The position numbers were made by a program, and so were the translations under genes. Below are positions 1-8,110 of a DNA stretch of 64,000 nt, piece by piece. The first letter of the stretch is position 1, and every line of letters begins with the position of its first letter. The notes below the pieces were generated by a model, which saw only the letters and a program-made list of their open reading frames with translations, did not search any database and was not told where the DNA came from. The stretch comes from Alphaproteobacteria bacterium (lineage in GTDB: Bacteria; Pseudomonadota; Alphaproteobacteria; Geminicoccales; Geminicoccaceae): assembly GCA_026990035.1 (NCBI GenBank), contig JALSIM010000016.1:62001-126000 (forward strand), written 5' to 3'.

Positions 1-1012
1 GCTTGATGAGTTCGCTCTTGGTCTCCATGAACTCGTTCTCGCCGCCTCCCGCGTTGTAGAACTCGACCACCTCCTGGAGATCCCAGAGGGCGCCGTTGTG
101 CATGTAGGGGGCGGTGTAGAGGGTGTAACGCAGCGGCGCGGTGCGGAACTTCCCCTTGTCCGCCGGATTCTTCGTCCGATAGTAGAGCCCCGCATCGTCC
201 TTGATGCTGCGGTACATCTCCTCGGTGACCCCCTTCGCGTACTGCTCGTAGCGGAAGGTGACCTGGGCGAGACCGTCCTCTTCCCACCGCGGCGCCGGCG
301 GCACGCCGATGTTGTAGTATTTCTCGTCGGTCAGGAGCGCCCCGTTGTGGCACTGGGCGCAGCCGGCCTTGCCCTCGAACAGTTCGAGGCCGCGCACCTG
401 CTGCTCGGTCAGCGCATCCTTGTTGCCCCGCATGTATTGGTCGAAGGGCGTATCGTTCTGGATCAGGGTGCGCTCGAAGGCGGCGATCGCCCGCCAGGCG
501 TTGCCGATGGTCGGCCAGGGATCGCCGAACACCTCCCGGAACAGCCGGCGGTATTCGGGAATGAAGGCGAGCCGCGCCTCCATCATGTCGCTTTCGCCGT
601 TGCCGGCGACGGCACCCTTGGCCGCGCTCGCCGCCTGCGCTTCGAGCGATCTGGAGGCGCCGGCCCAGAACAGCTTGCCGAGATAGGCGGCGTTCACCAC
701 CGTCTGGCTGTTCCGCCAGTGGACGGTTCCCGGGTAGCCGCGCGAGAAATCGTCGGAGAAGGCCCAGCCCTGGGCCGCCTCGTGACAGCTCGAACAGGCG
801 ATCGAGGCATCGCCGCCGAGGCGGGGGTCGAAGAACAGCATCTTGCCGAGTTCGACCTTCTCCGGAGTCTGCGGGTTGTCGGCCGGGACCGGCGGCGGAC
901 CGAGCGCCGCCAGCGGCGGATAGTCCTCGCCGGCCTCGACGGGCGGCACCGGTTGCAGCAGGGCGATGAGAGCCGCCGCCGAGAGAAGAAGAGTGGTCTT
1001 GCGCGTGATCAT
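1..1012 (-). CDS. diheme cytochrome c peroxidase / MauG-like protein (C-terminus beyond window)
   Basis: A periplasmic diheme protein of the bacterial cytochrome c peroxidase/MauG family. The family reduces H2O2 with electrons from small cytochromes or oxidises protein targets. An N-terminal signal peptide (about residues 1-27) precedes two haem c motifs, CSSCH (C73, C76, H77) and CAQCH (C218, C221, H222). Late in the visible part is the family's PYMHNGAL segment. The ATG at 1012 has TAGGAG upstream and lies 10 nt after the stop of the second peroxidase gene, so the two are probably co-transcribed. The gene runs off the window start, so length and substrate cannot be judged. Family call firm; substrate unknown. 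Confidence 0.9.
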   Translation of the reverse strand, partial: MITRKTTLLLSAAALIALLQPVPPVEAGEDYPPLAALGPPPVPADNPQTPEKVELGKMLFFDPRLGGDASIACSSCHEAAQGWAFSDDFSRGYPGTVHWRNSQTVVNAAYLGKLFWAGASRSLEAQAASAAKGAVAGNGESDMMEARLAFIPEYRRLFREVFGDPWPTIGNAWRAIAAFERTLIQNDTPFDQYMRGNKDALTEQQVRGLELFEGKAGCAQCHNGALLTDEKYYNIGVPPAPRWEEDGLAQVTFRYEQYAKGVTEEMYRSIKDDAGLYYRTKNPADKGKFRTAPLRYTLYTAPYMHNGALWDLQEVVEFYNAGGGENEFMETKSELIK

Positions 1013-1022
1013 CGCTCGGCTC

Positions 1023-2138
1023 CTAGTTCGGGGTGTTCCGCCAGTCCTCGATCACCTCGTATTCGGTCGGAATCGGCTCGCTCCAGACGAACTCCGGCCC
1101 GTCGAGCGGTTCCCCGGAAAGCGCCAGCAGAAACGCGACGAGGTCGATCTGCTCCTGAGTGGAAAGTCCCAGGGGCTTGATGGCCGGATCCTTGTTGGGA
1201 TCGGTGCCGCCACCCGCGTTGTAGAAGGCGACCACCTCCTCGAGCGTCTTGAACACGCCGTTGTGCATGTAGGGCGCGGTGTACTTGAGCTCCCTCAGGC
1301 TCGGGGTCATGAACTTGCCGATGTCCGAGCCGTCGGCCTTGTGGGTTTGGACATGGGCGCCGACGTCGCGGCGGATGTTCATGTAGTTCTCCACGCCCAT
1401 GAACTTGGCGTAGGCGATGTAGGTGACGTGCCGCAGCGGATCGCGGAAGACGTCGAGATTCTCGGGCACGCCCAGATTGTGCGCCTTCTGATCGGTGAAC
1501 AGTGGGCCGCTGTGGCACTGGGCGCAGCCGGCCTTGCCGGTGAACAGCTCGAAGCCCCGCCGGGCGGATTCGGACATCTGTCCGGTATCGAACGGCGCCC
1601 CGCGCGAGGTCAGGGTCTTCAGATACTCGGGAATGGCCTTGCGGGCACCGCCGTTGCTGGGCTCCCCCAGCCCGGCCTTCTCGAACATCTCGACATAGAC
1701 CGGATCCTGCTTGAGCCGCTCCTGCATCAACCTCATGTCCATGTTCATGAAGTAGCTTTCCGTGATCATCTCACGGGTGACGTCGTTGAGGTTGGTGCCG
1801 ATCCGGCCGTCGTGGAACCAGATCTTCTTGTAGGCGGTGTTGATCAGGGTCGGCGTGTTGCGGAACCCGTCCGAACCGGGATAGGCGGGCGACAGGGGAA
1901 GGTCGTTGGCGTAGCCGTACTTCGGCTGATGGCAGCTCGCACAGCTCAGCGCCGCGTCGCCGGAGAGGCGCTTGTCGAAGAACAGACGTTTGCCGAGCTC
2001 GGCCCTGGCGGTGTCGACTTCGAGCGGCTCCAGCGGACCGAACTCCTGGGCAGCCACGGCGGTCGCCCCCACCGCCATGCTCGCGGCCAAGGCCAGCGCG
2101 ATGCCTCGCGGCAGGTTGACGGGGCGCCTTGCATTCAT
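1023..2138 (-). CDS. MauG/CcpA-like diheme cytochrome c peroxidase
   Basis: A 371-residue periplasmic diheme enzyme, first gene of a two-gene unit with another peroxidase of the same family. Residues 1-30 are a signal peptide (cut near AVAA-QEF). Haem motifs are CASCH (C66, C69, H70) and CAQCH (C205, C208, H209), and PYMHNGVF follows near residue 300. The length matches the family. The start has a strong AGGAGG 12 nt upstream. An FNR-type palindrome lies about 108 bp upstream, so low-oxygen induction is likely, as known for many ccp genes. Whether it acts on H2O2 or a protein partner cannot be read from sequence. Two tandem paralogues may mean different partners. Confidence 0.92.
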   Translation of the reverse strand: MNARRPVNLPRGIALALAASMAVGATAVAAQEFGPLEPLEVDTARAELGKRLFFDKRLSGDAALSCASCHQPKYGYANDLPLSPAYPGSDGFRNTPTLINTAYKKIWFHDGRIGTNLNDVTREMITESYFMNMDMRLMQERLKQDPVYVEMFEKAGLGEPSNGGARKAIPEYLKTLTSRGAPFDTGQMSESARRGFELFTGKAGCAQCHSGPLFTDQKAHNLGVPENLDVFRDPLRHVTYIAYAKFMGVENYMNIRRDVGAHVQTHKADGSDIGKFMTPSLRELKYTAPYMHNGVFKTLEEVVAFYNAGGGTDPNKDPAIKPLGLSTQEQIDLVAFLLALSGEPLDGPEFVWSEPIPTEYEVIEDWRNTPN

Positions 2139-2245
2139 AGGATTAGCCTCCTCCTATGTCGGCACGGACCGCGGCACTCCGGGGCCAGGCCGTGCATCCT
2201 CGACGGCTGATGGCCGATCTACAGCCCGGGGGCGAGATTGCCGCC

Positions 2246-2259
2246 TTGACCCATGTCAA
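2246..2259. promoter_or_regulatory. FNR/FixK-type box before the peroxidase genes
   Basis: The 14-bp sequence TTGACCCATGTCAA is a perfect inverted repeat with the TTGA-N6-TCAA core of FNR/Anr/FixK sites. Its centre is about 114 bp upstream of the peroxidase start at 2138, in the 155-bp gap after the triheme cytochrome gene. That spacing suits a class II activator site with a leader of about 70 nt. Seen directly; the regulator is inferred. Confidence 0.75.
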
Positions 2260-2293
2260 AGGTCCCGGCGCCGGCGCGTTCCGCGACCATGCG

Positions 2294-4606
2294 TCACGTG
2301 CCGCGGCCGGCGAAACGCCGCCGTTGGGAACGTACGCCGGCCATGAAGAGGAGGCCGGCGAGAAGGCCGACGAGACCGCTGGTGCCGTAGAGCCGGACCG
2401 GATCCTCCTCGGGCTCCAGCAGCAGCCAATACCAGCCGGTCAGGGTATGGCGGCTGCCGCTCTGTCCCGCCCAGCCGTCCCAGTTGGCGAAGGCGATCGG
2501 AATGTAGCGGCCCGCCTCGAAGCGGATGTCCCGCCCGTCCTGCGTCTCCAGCGGCCGGCGGAAGATCACCCGCCACTGGCCGTCGGCCCATTCGCCGCGC
2601 GCCGACAGGGCGCTGCTGTCCTCGCGGCGGCTCGGCGGTCCGTCGGGCCCGCGGGCATCGAGGATGACCGCCTCCTCCGCGGCCGGCGGCGTCTTCGAAG
2701 GTGCGCGCCAGTACCAGATGTTGACCGGGTTCTTGGGATCGCCGTGCCGGAACGAGGGTTTTTCGCTGGTGGTCGGGATCTCCACCGGGAACTGGACGGC
2801 GACCGCGTCCCGGGTGGGCTCGGTCTCCTCGTCCCGGTACCGGATCTCCAACGGATCGCCGGGTACCGAGTAGGTGCGGTCGTCGATGTCGAGACGCAGC
2901 GCCACGCTCTCCCCGTTGAACAGGGCCCGCACCGTGATCCGCTCGTTGAGCGAATGGAACAGGCGCTTTTCCTTGATCACGTTGGGTACCAGCGCGAAGG
3001 TGATGGCCGGGGCTTCGTCCCAGGCCGGATCGTCCGGATCCTCGGGCAGCGGTCCGTCGATGCGGCGGCCGCGGACCACCGTTTCGCCGGTGCTCAGCGG
3101 CACCGCCTCCTCGCGCAGGGTCATCACGTAGTTGGCGATGTCCCAGCGCTGCTGCTCGCTCATCTCGGTGGTGTGCTCGGGCATCGGCGTGCCGCGGATT
3201 CCGGCGCTGATGCGCTGGAACACGTCCTCCGCGTCCCGGGTCCAGCGCCAGGTGGAGGGGCGCGTGAGATTGCGCGGCCAGATGCGGTCGCCCCAGTCGT
3301 CCTCGAGCTTCTTGCCCGAGGTGATGTTGCCCCGACCCCGGGAACCGTGACACTGGACACAGGCCTTCTCGAAGAGCCGGCGGCCGCGGGCCAGGGATTC
3401 GGCGTCGGCCGGCACCGGCTCGCCGAGTTCGATGGGCGCGAGGCCGAGCTCCTCCGGCGTGTCCTCCGCCCACTCGCCGAACTCCTTGATGAGCTGGACG
3501 AGGGCGTCGATCTCCGGTTCCTTCAGCCGTTTGCCCCAGCCCGGCATGGAGGTGCCCGGCAGGCCTTCGCGGATCGTCTTCTTCAGATCCTCGTCGTACG
3601 GGAACTCGGAATCGGCGTGCGTCGTCTTGTACTTGAAGACCCCGAGCGTGAAATCGCGCGGCTTGGGATAGAGAAACTCCGCCACCGGCCCCTGGCCGTC
3701 ACCGTCCCTGCCGTGGCACTGGGCGCAGTAGGTGAGATAGAGCTCTTCGGCCCGTTCCGCGCTCACCTTTCCGTCCTCCGCGGTCTCCGCCGGCGGCGCC
3801 GGTTCCGCCTCGCCGGCGGGGGGCTCCTCGACCGCCGCGGTTTCCGCGAGCTCCCAGGAGCGGGGCGCGAAACCGGTGTAGTCGTACAGGAAGAGGATCG
3901 CCTTCCAGACCTCCTCTTCCTCCAGCATTTCCTCCCAGACCGGCATCGCCGACAGCCAGGGGGCGCCTTCACGCGGCAGCCCCGGACCGCCGGTGGTGAT
4001 CCGCCAGAAGACGTAGGATTCCTGGAGCTGGGCGATGGTGCCGACGTCGCGGAAGTTGGCCGGACGCGGATTGAAGCCGTAACCGAAGACGCCCTGGCCG
4101 TCGAGATCGTCGCCGTGGCAGTAGAGGCAGTTCTTGTAATAGATCTCGGCCCCTTCGGCCACCAGGGCGCGGTAGCCCTCGCTGCCCTCGGGGTTGGCCT
4201 CGCGCAGCGGGTTTCGGAGCTCCACCAGATCGAAGCTCTTGTCGTAGATGCGGATCGTCGTCGGCGGCGCCGGATGCACCGAGCGCAGTTCGACCGGCGC
4301 CTCGAAATTCGGCTCGGCCCAGGAATAGGCGAGGCCGGCGCTGCCGCCGACGACCAATAGCAGGGCGAGGAAGCGCAGCGGCCGCAGCCGCGGATGACCG
4401 AGCAGCAGCCGGAACGGCTCCATCAGCCGCTCGTAGGTGTGGTCGTCGAAGGTCGCCACCATCAGCACGCCGATCACCGCGAACACCATGAACTGCAGCA
4501 GCAGCGAGCGCGGCATCGGCGGTTGCAGGCCGTAGGCGAAGAAGAGGTAGAGAGCGAGAATGACGACCACCACCCAGAGGAGGGGATGGGCGAGAACGCG
4601 TCTCAC
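2294..4606 (-). CDS. membrane triheme cytochrome c with ethylbenzene-dehydrogenase-like haem domain
   Basis: A 770-residue protein. Three hydrophobic segments lie near residues 8-26, 33-51 and 79-94. Three c-type haem sites follow: CLYCH (C160, H164), CAQCH (C294, H298) and CVQCH (C416, H420). After these, roughly residues 510-720 resemble the haem b-binding EB_dh/DUF2271-like domain of ethylbenzene/DMSO dehydrogenase gamma subunits (PDDPAWDEAP start, NIWYWRAP later). One C-terminal helix (about 741-757) anchors the end. A Glu/Pro/Ala-rich linker joins haem domains 1 and 2. It overlaps the diheme cytochrome gene by 4 nt, so it is co-translated with the bd-like oxidase. Likely an electron-transfer subunit of that complex. 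The domain order is clear; the exact role is inferred. Confidence 0.85.
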   Translation of the reverse strand: MRRVLAHPLLWVVVVILALYLFFAYGLQPPMPRSLLLQFMVFAVIGVLMVATFDDHTYERLMEPFRLLLGHPRLRPLRFLALLLVVGGSAGLAYSWAEPNFEAPVELRSVHPAPPTTIRIYDKSFDLVELRNPLREANPEGSEGYRALVAEGAEIYYKNCLYCHGDDLDGQGVFGYGFNPRPANFRDVGTIAQLQESYVFWRITTGGPGLPREGAPWLSAMPVWEEMLEEEEVWKAILFLYDYTGFAPRSWELAETAAVEEPPAGEAEPAPPAETAEDGKVSAERAEELYLTYCAQCHGRDGDGQGPVAEFLYPKPRDFTLGVFKYKTTHADSEFPYDEDLKKTIREGLPGTSMPGWGKRLKEPEIDALVQLIKEFGEWAEDTPEELGLAPIELGEPVPADAESLARGRRLFEKACVQCHGSRGRGNITSGKKLEDDWGDRIWPRNLTRPSTWRWTRDAEDVFQRISAGIRGTPMPEHTTEMSEQQRWDIANYVMTLREEAVPLSTGETVVRGRRIDGPLPEDPDDPAWDEAPAITFALVPNVIKEKRLFHSLNERITVRALFNGESVALRLDIDDRTYSVPGDPLEIRYRDEETEPTRDAVAVQFPVEIPTTSEKPSFRHGDPKNPVNIWYWRAPSKTPPAAEEAVILDARGPDGPPSRREDSSALSARGEWADGQWRVIFRRPLETQDGRDIRFEAGRYIPIAFANWDGWAGQSGSRHTLTGWYWLLLEPEEDPVRLYGTSGLVGLLAGLLFMAGVRSQRRRFAGRGT

Positions 4607-5454
4607 GGCTTGGCCTCCCCGGCTTCGAGACCGGCCAGGTAGTCGAGCAGGAGTTCCAGTTCGCTGGCGCGCATCTGTTCGCCGAAATCCGTCGGCATGA
4701 GGCCGGGCTCGTAGCCGGGCGGAATCTCGGCGTCGGGATCGAGGATCGCCCGCCGCAGCGCCTCGCGGTCGAGCCGCGTGCCGATGCCGGCGAGGGGCGG
4801 TCCGACCTCGGCGCCCGATCCCAGCAGATCGTGGCAGGCGGCACAGGCGTATCGGTCGATCACCTCCTCGGCGGTCGTCGCCGGCCCTTCCTCCGCGGTC
4901 CCGGTGACCGGTTCGGCGGCGGCCACCTCCGTCTCGGCGGCGGGCAGCGGCACCGTCACCTCGACCCCCGCCCGATCCTGGAGAAAGGCGATCAGGGCGT
5001 CGATCTCCGCCGGGGTGAGGGAGACCGGCGGCGCATCCGCCCGCGGCATCGGGCTTTCCCGGTCCCGGGTGCCTTTCTTGCCGAAACCGGGGACCACGTA
5101 GGCCGAGGGATCGAGCATCGATTCCCGGAGATAGACCTCGAACGCCTCGGCCTCCTCGAGTCCCTCGGCCGCACCCCGGTAGGCGGGATCGGCGATCCGG
5201 CTGCGCAGCTCCTCACCGAGATCCATCCCCAGCAGATCGGGGGCGCGGCCGAGATTCTTGTGGCAGAGCGTACAGGCCCCCTTGCCCTCGAACAGCCGCT
5301 CGCCCCAGGCGATCTGTCCGGCCCGGTCGAGGCTGGCGGGTTCGATCTCCTCCTCGGCCGGCGGATTGCTCTGGACCTGGGGCAGGATGTTGGCGAACAG
5401 GGTGTAGGCCAGCAGGACGACCAGACTGAACAGGGTGACGCGCAGGAAGGTCAT
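4603..5454 (-). CDS. membrane-anchored diheme cytochrome c
   Basis: A 283-residue protein with one N-terminal membrane anchor (about residues 4-24) and two cytochrome c domains, CTLCH (C61, C64, H65) and CAACH (C204, C207, H208). An Ala/Glu/Pro-rich linker (about 165-190) joins them. Its ATG overlaps the stop of the bd-like oxidase gene (ATGA), and its own stop overlaps the next cytochrome gene in the same way. That is tight coupling typical of subunits of one complex. The arrangement resembles CcoP/FixP in plan (anchor plus two haems) but not in partner genes. Likely passes electrons to or from the bd-like subunit in the periplasm. Confidence 0.87.
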   Translation of the reverse strand: MTFLRVTLFSLVVLLAYTLFANILPQVQSNPPAEEEIEPASLDRAGQIAWGERLFEGKGACTLCHKNLGRAPDLLGMDLGEELRSRIADPAYRGAAEGLEEAEAFEVYLRESMLDPSAYVVPGFGKKGTRDRESPMPRADAPPVSLTPAEIDALIAFLQDRAGVEVTVPLPAAETEVAAAEPVTGTAEEGPATTAEEVIDRYACAACHDLLGSGAEVGPPLAGIGTRLDREALRRAILDPDAEIPPGYEPGLMPTDFGEQMRASELELLLDYLAGLEAGEAKP

Positions 5455-7205
5455 CGTCCGGTCTCCGCCGCCGGCGCCGCCTGGCGCGTCTCGCCGATTT
5501 GGCTGAGCCAGAAGATGAACACGATCACCGCCATGAAGACGAGGGTGATCACCGTGATGTAGTTGCCCACCTCGCCGATCGTCGGAATGTAGGCGTCCGG
5601 CGAACGGTCCTTCATGATCGTGTAGACGTGCCAGTAGGTGCGGATCGAGGAACGGATGTAGCCCATCAGCGCCATCAGCCAGGTGAAGGCCACCGGAAGG
5701 ACGAACAGCGCGTATTGCGAGCGGGACGACATCCGGCCCCAGGCGATCGGCCGGGCCACCGCACCCCGGTACATGAAGGCCTCGATGAGGAGGACGAAGA
5801 CGATCACCGACAGGGTGGAGACCACCTGCGGCACCGAGGCGCCGACCTTGTAGACGGTGGGGGTGATGTAGCCGTAGATGCCGGCGGCGACGATGTTGAT
5901 CGCCGCCACCAGATAGAGGGCGGCGATCACGCAGTTGCCGATCCAGGCCCAGGGCACGGTCGGGGTGCGGCTCGCCCGCCGGAAGAGCTGGAAGGAGAGG
6001 AAGGTCGCCAGCAGCATCAGGTTCACGGCGGTGTTCTTGGCCGGCATGATGCCGAGCGGGCCGAGCAGCGGATGGCCGGTGCCGCCCATCGCCAGCACCT
6101 CCTGGGGCGTGAGGATCAGGGTGCGGGGCGTCACCCAGACGAGGAAACCGGCCACCAGCACGACCGCGATGTATTTCACCCAGGGAACGAAGCGCCGCCC
6201 GCCCTCGGTCCGCATCAGCCCGCACCAGAGGTAGTAGTTGGCGGCGAGCAGGATGGAGCCGATCAGCACCGCCTGGATGATGAACAGCCAGGCCAGCACA
6301 CCGCCCATGGCGGTGATCCCCATCTGCTGGCTGTAGGCGTAGATCTCCGCCATCAGCCAGTAGCCGGCGAAGGGCAGGGGCAGGAAACCGAGGATGGCGA
6401 TGAAATTGGCGGTGTAGCCCATCCAGTCGTAATGGGCCCGCTCCTCGGGTCTGTCGGTGGCCAGGAAGCGGTAGGCGGCATAGGCGCCGACGATGGCCCC
6501 GCCGTAGGCGATGTTGGCGAGGAACCGGTGCAGGTTGAGCGGGTTCCAGAGCGGTCCCTGCATCGCTGCCCAGACGGACCCGAGAGGGGTTCCGACCTCG
6601 TCGACGCCGGAGGGCGCCATCATGAAGGTGGCCCAGGAATTGGCGACGAACATCAGCGTCGTGCCGACGGCGTTGAGCAGGACGCCGATGGAAAGATGGA
6701 TCCACTTGCGGTCGCCGTAACGCAGCGCGTTCCAGGTGTAGTAGTAGAGGTAGAGAAAGAAGCTCTCGAGAATGAACAGGAGCGCGTAGATCAGGACCTG
6801 GCCGTCGAACACCCGGAGCAGGTAGCCCATCAGCACCGGATAGAAGACGAACAGGGCCAGGGCGAGGGCGCCGCCGGTCAGGGCGGTGAAGGCGTAGGCG
6901 GCCATCGAGATCTTCATGAACTCGTGGGCCATGCGATCGTAGCGGTCGTCGCCCGTCAGCACGCCGGTGAGTTCGATCGCCACCACGAACATCGGCACCG
7001 CGAGCACGAAGGCGGCGAGGAAGAGATGCATCTGGGCCAGCGCCCAGACCACCGGCCTTCCGGTGACCCCGGCGATCCGCGGGTAGTCGGCGGCGGTGGG
7101 GGTGGGGGCGGGGCCGCCCGTGTCCTCGGCTCCGAGACCGAGATCCGGCAGGGCGACGGTCAGGGCGACCGTTCCCAGGGCGAGGAGGAGCGGTCGCCAC
7201 CTCAT
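5451..7205 (-). CDS. cytochrome bd-family subunit I-like membrane oxidase (no subunit II)
   Basis: A 584-residue polytopic membrane protein related to CydA. Residues 1-26 look like a signal peptide, absent from normal CydA. His60 (AQMHLF) aligns with E. coli CydA His19. LESFF with Glu147 aligns with Glu107, while the Glu99 position appears hydrophobic. WNPLNLHRF with His226 lies where the haem b558 ligand His186 is expected. I see no GRQPW quinol-loop motif and no cydB gene beside it. Cytochrome c genes follow instead. Known relatives are the bd-like oxidases of Nitrospira and allied lineages, proposed to take electrons from cytochrome c. The start at 7205 is favoured because it overlaps the stop of the preceding small gene. 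Fold sure; electron donor and reaction inferred. Confidence 0.85.
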   Translation of the reverse strand: MRWRPLLLALGTVALTVALPDLGLGAEDTGGPAPTPTAADYPRIAGVTGRPVVWALAQMHLFLAAFVLAVPMFVVAIELTGVLTGDDRYDRMAHEFMKISMAAYAFTALTGGALALALFVFYPVLMGYLLRVFDGQVLIYALLFILESFFLYLYYYTWNALRYGDRKWIHLSIGVLLNAVGTTLMFVANSWATFMMAPSGVDEVGTPLGSVWAAMQGPLWNPLNLHRFLANIAYGGAIVGAYAAYRFLATDRPEERAHYDWMGYTANFIAILGFLPLPFAGYWLMAEIYAYSQQMGITAMGGVLAWLFIIQAVLIGSILLAANYYLWCGLMRTEGGRRFVPWVKYIAVVLVAGFLVWVTPRTLILTPQEVLAMGGTGHPLLGPLGIMPAKNTAVNLMLLATFLSFQLFRRASRTPTVPWAWIGNCVIAALYLVAAINIVAAGIYGYITPTVYKVGASVPQVVSTLSVIVFVLLIEAFMYRGAVARPIAWGRMSSRSQYALFVLPVAFTWLMALMGYIRSSIRTYWHVYTIMKDRSPDAYIPTIGEVGNYITVITLVFMAVIVFIFWLSQIGETRQAAPAAETGR

Positions 7206-7330
7206 GACAGGGGCATCAGGTTCCAGCCGACGGGCAGGCCCTGGGCCGTCATGAGCAGCCAGTCGACCGCGTAGAAATAGACCACCCAGCTCAAAAGGGC
7301 GAGCAGGAAGACCAGGGCCCGGGCCGCCAT
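7202..7330 (-). CDS. small single-helix membrane protein of the bd-like oxidase operon
   Basis: A 42-residue protein with one hydrophobic helix (about residues 5-22) and a short polar tail ending NLMPLS. AGGAGGAG lies upstream of the ATG. The stop overlaps the bd-like oxidase start (ATGA), which supports real translation and coupling. The position recalls CydX/CydH/CcoQ-type small oxidase subunits, but no sequence family is recognised. Function inferred from context only. Confidence 0.7.
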   Translation of the reverse strand: MAARALVFLLALLSWVVYFYAVDWLLMTAQGLPVGWNLMPLS

Positions 7331-7342
7331 CGCGTACTCCTC

Positions 7343-7474
7343 CTAATCGCCGATCGCACCGGCCGGGACGCCGTGCCGGTAGATCAGGAACCACCAGAAG
7401 AAGACCAGCACGGCCGCCAGGGTGACGGCGAAGATCCAGGGGCCGTAGCGGGCCCGCCGGTGGGGCTGGTTCAT
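7343..7474 (-). CDS. small single-helix membrane protein
   Basis: A 43-residue protein with a basic N-terminus (PHRRARYG), one helix (about residues 12-32, rich in Phe/Trp) and a short tail. GGGAGGT lies 7 nt before the ATG. The next small gene starts 12 nt downstream. The Arg-rich head predicts a cytoplasmic N-terminus. Together with its neighbour it gives two single-helix proteins just before the bd-like subunit, as expected for small assembly or haem-stabilising subunits. No family recognised. Confidence 0.65.
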   Translation of the reverse strand: MNQPHRRARYGPWIFAVTLAAVLVFFWWFLIYRHGVPAGAIGD

Positions 7475-7508
7475 CGCCCGCACCTCCCGTTCGCCCGGCG
7501 GCCGGCGT

Positions 7509-7808
7509 TCACCCGCAGCGCTCCGCGATCGCCGCCCGCAGCCGCGCCAGATAGGCGGCCTCGCTCTCCTCGGCGCCCCGGGGAACGAGGTAGACGAGTT
7601 TGGCGGCGACGGCGTAATCCCGGGTCGGTTCCCCGGCCGCCGGTTCGCGTTCCCGCAGAAGGCGGGCGATCCGCTGCAGGGTCTCCTCCCGCTCGCCGCA
7701 GTAGCGCGGCAGCGAAACCCGATCGGCATACCATTCGGCCGCCGCGAACAGGCTCCGCAGCAGGGCGAAGGTGATCAGCAGAACGGCGATGACGCGCAAT
7801 CCCGACAT
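7509..7808 (-). CDS. hypothetical membrane-anchored protein, first gene of the bd-like oxidase operon
   Basis: A 99-residue protein with one N-terminal hydrophobic segment (about residues 4-22) and a charged remainder with two Cys (PRYCGE and the C-terminal ERCG), likely periplasmic. An upstream in-frame ATG at 7877 would add 23 polar residues before the helix, so the inner start is preferred, although its ribosome site is weak. It heads the operon about 94 bp after an FNR-type box. The two Cys could form a disulfide. No function recognised. Confidence 0.6.
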   Translation of the reverse strand: MSGLRVIAVLLITFALLRSLFAAAEWYADRVSLPRYCGEREETLQRIARLLREREPAAGEPTRDYAVAAKLVYLVPRGAEESEAAYLARLRAAIAERCG

Positions 7809-7901
7809 CCCGCGGCAACTCGCTGGCCTCCCGGACTTCCTCTTCGCTGGCGCCGGTTGTGGTCGGCCCCGCGACAATGTGGGCCGCTCCGGGGGCGTTC
7901 C

Positions 7902-7915
7902 TTGACTTGGGTCAA
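7902..7915. promoter_or_regulatory. FNR/FixK-type box before the bd-like oxidase operon
   Basis: TTGACTTGGGTCAA is a perfect 5-4-5 inverted repeat matching the FNR/Anr/FixK core. Its centre is about 100 bp upstream of the first operon gene (start 7808) in the otherwise empty gap to tRNA-Gln. It is the same type as the boxes at 2246 and 62591, so low-oxygen control of the oxidase operon is likely. Confidence 0.75.
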
Positions 7916-8001
7916 TCGTCGCCGGCTCGGCCGCCGGCTGACGGCCCGGCTAACGGCGATGTGAACAGACGCGGGGAAATGGGATCAGGGTCTCGGTCTG
8001 G

Positions 8002-8073
8002 CTGGGGCGGCAGGATTCGAACCTGCGAATGCTGGAACCAAAATCCAGTGCCTTACCACTTGGCGACGCCCCA
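8002..8073 (-). tRNA. tRNA-Gln (UUG)
   Basis: The minus strand folds as a cloverleaf. The 7-bp acceptor TGGGGCG pairs with CGCCCCA. The anticodon stem CTGGA/TCCAG encloses loop TTTTGGT with anticodon TTG. The T arm carries GGTTCGAATCC. Discriminator G; CCA is not encoded. It lies between the bd-like operon and the SAM hydrolase gene. Confidence 0.95.
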
Positions 8074-8110
8074 TCGCGCGAGCGGAAAATACGGGGCCGG
8101 AACGGCGCTT

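Noticed and set aside
2156-4360. A 734-codon plus-strand frame opposite the triheme cytochrome.
   Set aside because: No recognisable domain and biased composition. The minus strand carries three haem motifs and coupled neighbours.
5499-7274. A 591-codon plus-strand frame rich in His/Asp/Glu opposite the bd-like oxidase.
   Set aside because: The His/acidic richness mirrors the antisense of hydrophobic codons; no start context or domain.
7206-7394. N-terminal extension of the bd-like oxidase by 63 codons.
   Set aside because: The extension is Arg/Pro-rich and covers two small genes. The start at 7205 overlaps the upstream stop and opens with a signal-like segment.
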